Source of the DNA: Clavelina lepadiformis | Taxonomy: Eukaryota; Chordata; Ascidiacea; Aplousobranchia; Clavelinidae | Direction of reading: 5' to 3' | Length of the DNA stretch: 64,000 nt | NCBI RefSeq assembly: GCF_947623445.1 | Contig: NC_135247.1 | Span: 1,242,501-1,306,500 of the forward strand | Part shown: positions 58,601-64,000 of the stretch, in pieces | How positions within the stretch are numbered: the stretch's first letter is position 1 | Layout: each line of letters opens with the position of its first letter | Notes under the pieces: generated by a model | Databases searched by the model: none | The model's input: the letters and a program-made list of their open reading frames with translations, nothing else | What the model was told of the DNA's origin: nothing | Program-made: the position numbers and the translations under genes

Positions 58601-61479
58601 GATTTCTATAAAACAAAATATTGTCAGTGTTACGAGGGCATTCAACACAGTGACAGTAAAATAACATAGATCAAATACAAGTCTTAAACCAGAACTGATA
58701 CTTGTTATGAAGCAAAATATCCAAAAAACTTAATGTTATAAGTTATAAAATGACAATTTAATTATTTTACTTGAAATAAAAATCTCATGCGTTTTTCGCC
58801 AGCATCTCTCCAGGGTGTTGGGCGATCAAACAATTTTCGAAGTTTGCGCTGTAAAAATAACTTAAGGTAAAATATCAAAACTGAACTGAATGTGCTAAGC
58901 CACAAAATACCACTTCAGAATACATCAGTATCAAAAAAATAATACAGGTTAGATGTGGTAATAATGGCATTAATGGGTAATAAATTTACATTTGCTAATT
59001 TTTTTAGTCGCAGTTCTCGAAAATTCCAGTTTTATCTAATGTGGCTCAAAGGTGAATGAGGTTTTTCCACCCCTGATATAGACATATAACAGTATATACA
59101 ACAATATACCAGCATCAAAATGCAATATAAGCCCAAGGCGTACTACACTGGAACTAACCAAAGAAATATTTTAAAGCTTAGAAACTGCTAAAAAGGAGTT
59201 GATTTATACAAAACCTTTGTCTTTATAACCTTTACATTTAACTTAATGATACTTTGTTGTTATTTCTAATGTGTCAAAGCATGATGTGCAGCAATATTGA
59301 CATTTAAGTAAATGTTCTAAAACTTTGAAAACTCAGTAACTTATAGCAACACTTCTGATTGTATTTGAGAACATTCACTTTGGTGGGAATGGCTCGACTG
59401 CCGACATGGCTCAAATATTTTGGGTGTGAACGATATAAAAAACAATTAATTTCAAAACTAGTTAGTTTCATGCAACTAACTTTATAAAATTAAACTATAA
59501 CAAATTAATTCAAATAATTTACCTCGGCAGTGGTCAGAATTTTCTCTTCGTCTTTAGTCCAAACCTTTACATCATCTGTCGTGTAAAACATTGTCAAACA
59601 TCTCTCACGTAAATATGTAAATATGATAATGATTTAAAGCTATGTTCATATTGTGTTTTGTTATGTATTATAACTTGCCAAATATCAAACACATTTTTCT
59701 TGCCTCAGCATGAAATTTCAGCATAATTTCTGAAATTTTATTGTGGTTTGAATTTACATCATGTTGTTTGTTCTAAAACATTTGTGCTTGGCATTGATTG
59801 AATTTCTCAAAAGTTTTTGTATAAAAACGCTTCACAGTCACAAGTAAGTAATGGGAATGTGGGGACAAAAGGAGATGACTTACATGTGCAGTACTCGGAT
59901 AAAAAGCTAAATTTGCTTCTAATTCTTGTTCATGCAACATTCCTACTAAGTGAAACCAGGTGCACATATAAGTGAGTAGTTGAATAGGAAAAATGCTTGT
60001 TTATTAAACGGCCTCCGGCCGAAGATCAGTGGTGCTACATTATATGTGAATGAATATAAACTAGGTTACAGGGGAAAAATGTTTACTAATGATGCTGTAA
60101 CTTAACCTAACACGGTGAAAACTAGAAAAATCAGAAAAGAAAATCATCACTTATTTTGCTTGAATTGCTGAACTCTGATTAATATAATTAAACCTATTTG
60201 ATGATTTGTCCTTCTCTGAAAGAAGCTATCAACCAGATTAAGATAGCCCTGGCGTTATACAATAACCAATCTGACCAACACGTTAACTTAAAAACTCTAC
60301 AGAAATCTTTTCAATTCATAAATGTTGACTTGACCCGAATTACAATTTAATTAAAGAAAATGATTTAGTTACAACTCTCGCGTAGTATACTAAAGCCGTT
60401 TCTGATAATTATTATTATAGGGCGTACGTTAATTTTCAATTAGCCAGTAGATTACTTACACTGTAAAAAATCTTTTCTAATTATAAGTCAGTGAGACAAT
60501 TGAGACTAATATTTAGTCTTCCAACGAAAAGTATGGCTTATAGTTAGTCTCAATTGTCTCACTGACTTATAATTAGAAAAGATTTTTTACAGTGTATATG
60601 GTATGCCTATTTACTTACTTTTTCCATAGCATTTTAGCAAATTTCAATGGCAACAATAGTCAAAGAACGGCTGACATAGCTTGAAACTCGACAAACGACT
60701 AAAACCTCACTTACTTAACTTCTCTGTTCATTCAACCACACACTCATACTGCTTAATGGAACTTGTATGTTTACTAATGCAGTTTGACCATTGATCAATT
60801 CAAACAAAACTAAGCTAGACAACAATGGGGTAATTTTGAAGGGTAATTCCCAAATTAAAAACTACTAATAAAAATCTAACACTTGTCTGTTTTCGACATA
60901 AGGTGTTTCATTGTATACAGACATGATTGCGATAAAGCTAATTGTTAAATCAATTACTTAAGACGCAATCGCCTACTAAGCCAGCAATTGCAAGGCACTA
61001 CGAAATTGCATACATAAAATAAGTTATTGCTATCTTCTAGCTACCTAGCTATAATGTACGACCAGTAGTCTATTTTAATCAAAATTCCTAACACACTTAA
61101 AAGTTCTTTTTTCAATTAGGTGGTACTCATTGATATGTAGTAATATGACGTTTTACGTAATAAAACGTTATCGTTGTTTTATCTCATGCGATCCAAAATT
61201 AACTAAAGTTTCATCTTATACATTTGGTCAGGTCAAGAATTTTCTTTGGAACATCACAAAAATGTCTGAACCGAAACAGATTATCATGACCTGTCTTTGA
61301 CCTTGCTTGGCTACAGCTTATAGTTTTATCCACGTAGATTTCGTAAAATCAATCAATGACTCACCTTTGTTTCCATCGCTTTCATTTTGCTTGAGCGTAA
61401 GAAGAAAACTTGATTTTTGTTTTCGAGTTACAGCTGAAGAAAAAAACTTCCTGAGGGTATTATCCTTTTTAGAATCCAT
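49037..61479 (-). CDS. ARM-repeat / TIR / SAM-like protein with triplicated N-terminal module
   Basis: Predicted 1089 residues in 23 exons, all joining in frame. First exon 61365-61479. Module 3: 59523-59575, 58771-58848, 58444-58605, 58215-58373, 57961-58147. Module 2: 56855-56943, 56602-56679, 55970-56131, 55517-55675, 55247-55433. Module 1: 54281-54369, 54032-54109, 53340-53477, 52968-53126, 52711-52897. C-terminal exons: 52380-52537, 52159-52353, 51838-52035, 51438-51597, 51154-51354, 49514-49624, 49037-49203. Modules share TPW, VEYK(F/Y)IDVC, WNFS and LIRCNGG-like motifs, helical and ARM-like. TIR (about 861-985) has HVMISYQW, GFETWVDVDKM, NNCRTEAEYAY and GWLGALLGM. A SAM-like tail (WTSSDVRSWAERNGI) ends the protein. 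TIR domains signal by self-association or cleave NAD+. Modules 2 and 3 could instead belong to separate truncated paralogues. Confidence 0.8.
49783..50858. mobile_element. hAT-type element with nested insert, in a TIR-gene intron (1076 bp)
   Basis: Ends CAGGGGTCGGCAAC and exact complement (14 bp), flanked by CTATACAC at 49775-49782 and 50859-50866. The GC-rich sub-terminal GGCCCG segments contrast with the AT-rich host DNA. It lies between the TIR exon 51154-51354 and the SAM-like exon 49514-49624. It contains the MITE at 49874-50307 and a second hAT-like terminus (CAGGGGTTCCCAACC) near 50336. There is no transposase frame. Confidence 0.88.
49874..50307. mobile_element. Nested TA-flanked MITE (434 bp)
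   Basis: Perfect 21-bp terminal inverted repeats beginning CCGTATTTTACGG (itself palindromic) and continuing ACCATAAG, flanked by TA at 49872-49873 and 50308-50309. Internal TAAGGCGCAC motifs recur near the left end. It inserted into, or was part of, the surrounding hAT element. The TA duplication points to a Tc1/mariner-type mobiliser (inference). Confidence 0.8.
51154..52035 (-). other. TIR domain exons
   Basis: Exons 51838-52035 (end), 51438-51597 and 51154-51354. Strand A is HVMISYQW. The BB-loop region is GFETWVDVDKM. Then come VVVIAMTDDYKNSNNCRTEAEYAY and, later, PIIPLLLE and GWLGALLGMTLYIDL, as separate conserved blocks. The Glu after NNCRT (codon split across the 51438 and 51354 exon ends, residue about 931) falls where the catalytic Glu of NAD+-cleaving TIRs such as SARM1 lies, by my hand alignment. 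Confidence 0.85.
52711..54369 (-). repeat. Five-exon module, copy 1, of the TIR gene
   Basis: Exon sizes 89, 78, 138, 159 and 187 bp, phases 1-0-0-0-0-1. It matches modules 2 and 3 exon for exon; the third exon is 24 bp shorter. It codes about 217 residues. Confidence 0.85.
55247..56943 (-). repeat. Five-exon module, copy 2, of the TIR gene
   Basis: Exon sizes 89, 78, 162, 159 and 187 bp. Its last exon ends A/gtaag and its first begins at phase 1, so it fits between modules 3 and 1 without a frameshift. An alternative first exon (57312-57378, ATG at 57378, phase-1 donor GCAG/gtgaa) sits just upstream and could start a shorter transcript. Confidence 0.82.
57312..57378 (-). CDS. Possible alternative first exon of the TIR gene
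   Basis: The ATG at 57378 starts 22 codons (MMHSESKHDPYITCPVVYSD) that end in a phase-1 donor compatible with module 2. If used, the protein would lack module 3. Supported only by open frame and donor. Confidence 0.3.
57961..59575 (-). repeat. Five-exon module, copy 3, of the TIR gene
   Basis: Exon sizes 53, 78, 162, 159 and 187 bp. The first exon is 36 bp shorter than in the other copies and joins the start exon 61365-61479 at phase 1. The intron near 59078 contains CCACCCCTG, which resembles a decayed right end of the hAT type seen in PAICS. Confidence 0.82.
60457..60596. mobile_element. Palindromic MITE with 53-bp perfect inverted repeats
   Basis: 60457-60509 is the exact reverse complement of 60544-60596, with a 34-base centre. 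The ends read TA-CACTGTAAAAAA, consistent with a TA duplication (60457-60458 and 60595-60596) around a 136-bp element. It lies in the first intron of the TIR gene. If transcribed it would form a long hairpin. Confidence 0.85.
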
Positions 61480-61507
61480 TGATGTTTTTGCATCCGCTGA
61501 TCATCAA
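61365..61507 (-). other. First coding exon of the TIR gene, with 5' UTR part
   Basis: The ATG at 61479 opens 38 codons (MDSKKDNTLRKFFSSAV, then basic and polar residues) ending in a phase-1 donor AAAG/gtgag. An acceptor-like cctag precedes 61507. Two in-frame TGA codons at 61501-61506 show that the frame cannot extend upstream, which supports this start. Confidence 0.7.
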
Positions 61508-61733
61508 CTAGGTTAACAAGTTAATAAATCGTAAACAGAAGTATCGTTTTTACAACATTGTAAACTTGCTAAAAGGTGTCTTAAAGCTGAAACATAAGAC
61601 TTTGGAATGAAGATAATTTCAAATTCACGTTTCAGGTTCGAGAATTAGCTCGTACCATCTCGACACTAAATTATTTTACGCTAATACTTGTCTTTCAAAT
61701 TCTAAATAACTCATGAAAAGCGCAAATATATAC

Positions 61734-61791
61734 CAGTACGTTCCTCCATGGTCTCCGTATTGTTTCGATGCTAATGTACCTTCACCTGATG
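61734..61791 (-). other. Possible 5' UTR exon of the TIR gene
   Basis: 58 bases between a tttttcag acceptor and a gtatat donor. Joined to 61507 it would carry an upstream ATG in good context (ACCATGG) whose frame overlaps the main start and ends within the next exon. This is speculative. Confidence 0.25.
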
Positions 61792-64000
61792 CTGAAAAAC
61801 GACAAGGTAGGCTATAAACAATGTTATAAACTACATAGCTCACTTGCCAAAAAATATATAATGTAGCCTAATAGTTAACAAACACAACCTAAAGTAAGTA
61901 AATACAACTAATCTACTTGGTGAAAAACTACCTCATATTTAAGCTACCGTTTATAAAGAACAACTGACATGACAAAAAAGAAGAAAAAGTTTGCCAATTA
62001 CAAGGAAGTTATAACTTAGAATTTATCCCTAGTTTCGCTTGAATCACACAATAACGTCATTTTGATGACAACGTGCTTTCTGTGGTGTGACGCTTTCATG
62101 AACACTTCCTACTGTGATTGTTTGTTGTGCGTAATTCTTTGTAACGGGTGACGGCGAAGAACGAATCTACAGTTTATATTCTAATTATAATTTCTGCATA
62201 TTATGAGACAGCGCTTAGACCTCCAAATTCAATCGTTGAGTTAACGTTTTTAACTATATACTTGAATGTTGTTGCTCGAACGTACAGTACAACGCTTCTC
62301 TAAGTTCTTTTCACAGGCATCTACTTATTTTCATAAAACAATAAGTTATGGGCTATACAACCGACATGTTGTGATATCTTTCGCAGTATATTGTGGCTTT
62401 ACATATTTGTGCACTTGTTAGCCAAGTTACTAAACGTTAGTTTTAAAGTTTAGTTTGAAATTTACAACCATTATATAAGATTGGCATTAAAACTAGAATT
62501 GACACCACTTACAGCTGTCCGTCGCACAATTAATTTGCACTACAATTTAGTAAATATTAATAGCAAGCTCTTCTTCAAGTAAAGCAATATGTACATAGGA
62601 GGAACCTAAAACAAATTAGTTTGAAATATTTTCCACTTCATCATATATGAACACCCCATTGTTTTAGACTCTAAATTTAAATTTAAAATTAAACTAAAAT
62701 TTAGAGTTTTGTGTGCATCGTAACAAATGCGTCGCTTGCATGTAATTCCTTGAAGAATGCGAAAAACATGTACAAACTACCGCTCTACGTGTCCATTGTT
62801 TATTAAATAAGTTACAAATTCTTTTTATGTGTACTTAAATACTTTTTTACCAACTGTTGCTTATATATAATTTGGTATAGAACGCAACAGCACGCTTTTG
62901 AGGTTGACTCTGCTACTTTTTTCATGATTTACTTCCGCTGATGCAAGTCATGGCCGTGCTCAAATGCCCAGTTGTGTGAACTGGCGCAATCTAAAGCTTT
63001 AATCTCTTAAAAATGATTTAAATACAAAATTATTTCCTAATTTTGAAGCTTAAACTTTGATGCTTTAATATACACTCACAAAATATGTAGACAGCTGATT
63101 GGTACTTTACAAAACGTCTTAAATTCTATCATAATTATGACCACTGTGACATCAACACTTTTTATCTTGCTGATTATAATTATATACTGGGGCAACACGG
63201 TTCACCCTCCATCAACTTTTAAGGTTTTTATAAGATATTGGGACAAAGGAAAGTTTTTCGACATTTAAAGACTTCCTCAATAACATATCATATTTGTAAC
63301 AAATTGTGTTTCAACTCAAAATATTGGTAGGTGTCATTATTACTTTTTATCAATCTGTTTCGTGGATTTGTATTTTACGAATCTTTGATGTTAGCTTTTC
63401 GTACAATTTTTCAAAGACTGTTTATCGGAAATGCTTTTTGGACCATTTTACATACAAGGCGTACAATTTATTTCAATTATCAGTCAACATCAAACGCAAT
63501 GATGCGTGACGCCGATTTAAAATTATATTCTGAATACAATACAGTAAGCACAGATTATAACACGTAACCACGTATATATGGACTAAAACATATTGACAAA
63601 AAACACCAGTTAACAATTTCAATTTTCTCATTCTACGATCAGTCAAAGTCATAATTATCATGATGGCGCAAATTAAAAAGGAACTTCTAAAATTCTGCAG
63701 AAACATTACGGAAGCCAGTGCAATAAACATGATCATAACCAGATTTAACAAAAGGCCGCCAGTGATTTACAACATTTACAAAAACTATAGTGTCAGTTAT
63801 TTCCACATTTTACTGCAGATTTTCAGTAACCTGGCTCACATTTTCAGTAACTCACATTCCAAGCATCTTAATGTGGCCTACGTCATACTAATACCACTTA
63901 TGACAATAACGTTTAAACAACTGCACCGGCGCCACCTGTTGGCCAATGCAAAAGCAATTAAAAGAGCAAAATCTACATACATTCGGTTGCTACGGTGCTT
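61792..64000. other. Distal stretch with no supported gene
   Basis: AT-rich DNA. A small inverted repeat near 62667-62709 (ACTCTAAATTT and AAATTTAGAGT) is the only structure noted. Overlapping short frames on both strands at 63306-63751 look like chance. Confidence 0.5.

Noticed and set aside
59773..59967. Possible exon of the TIR gene with a good gtaag donor
   Set aside because: Its only open frame ends at phase 0 while the next exon needs phase 1, so it breaks the frame of the model.
63306..63751. Overlapping hydrophobic frames on both strands
   Set aside because: AT-rich chance frames; no domain, splice context or start context that supports a gene.

Overview
The window is nuclear DNA from a metazoan. 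It is AT-rich, its genes are split by short GT-AG introns, and it carries DNA-transposon relics. An ascidian-like marine invertebrate is my best guess (inference, from the mosaic CUB/VWD protein, the expanded TIR protein and the compact introns); I cannot name a species. Exon boundaries below were read by hand from splice signals and checked for phase continuity.

Layout: (1) 33-11543, minus: 5' part of a large secreted CUB-repeat gene (gene 2), cut by the window edge. It has a signal-peptide exon, then nine CUB-A and eight CUB-B domains in a tandem array with a period of about 1233 bp. Two array units carry a piggyBac-like MITE inside a 3025-bp duplication. (2) 13209-33173, minus: its complete tandem paralogue (gene 1): signal peptide, 21 CUB domains (1247-bp repeat), Pro/Thr linker, two VWD-C8-TIL modules separated by a small Cys-rich exon, four copies of an unrecognised 61-63 residue repeat, and a tentative Cys-containing C-terminus. 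One CUB exon has a premature stop. (3) 37951-39060, plus: an intronless gene with 13 C2H2 zinc fingers. (4) 41469-44590, minus: PAICS, bifunctional de novo purine synthesis, five coding exons. (5) 49037-61479, minus: a predicted protein of about 1089 residues built from three tandem five-exon modules, further ARM-like exons, a TIR domain and a C-terminal SAM-like domain; every exon joins in frame.

Mobile DNA: three short hAT-type elements with 8-bp target duplications (36105-37042, 43285-43805, 49783-50858), one of which contains a TA-flanked MITE; two copies of the TTAA-flanked piggyBac-like MITE; and a 140-bp near-perfect palindromic element at 60457-60596. Stretches between genes show no convincing coding sequence.

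The genes are functionally unrelated to one another, as is usual in an animal genome. The common theme is exon shuffling and tandem duplication of phase-1 modules, seen in both the CUB genes and the TIR gene.
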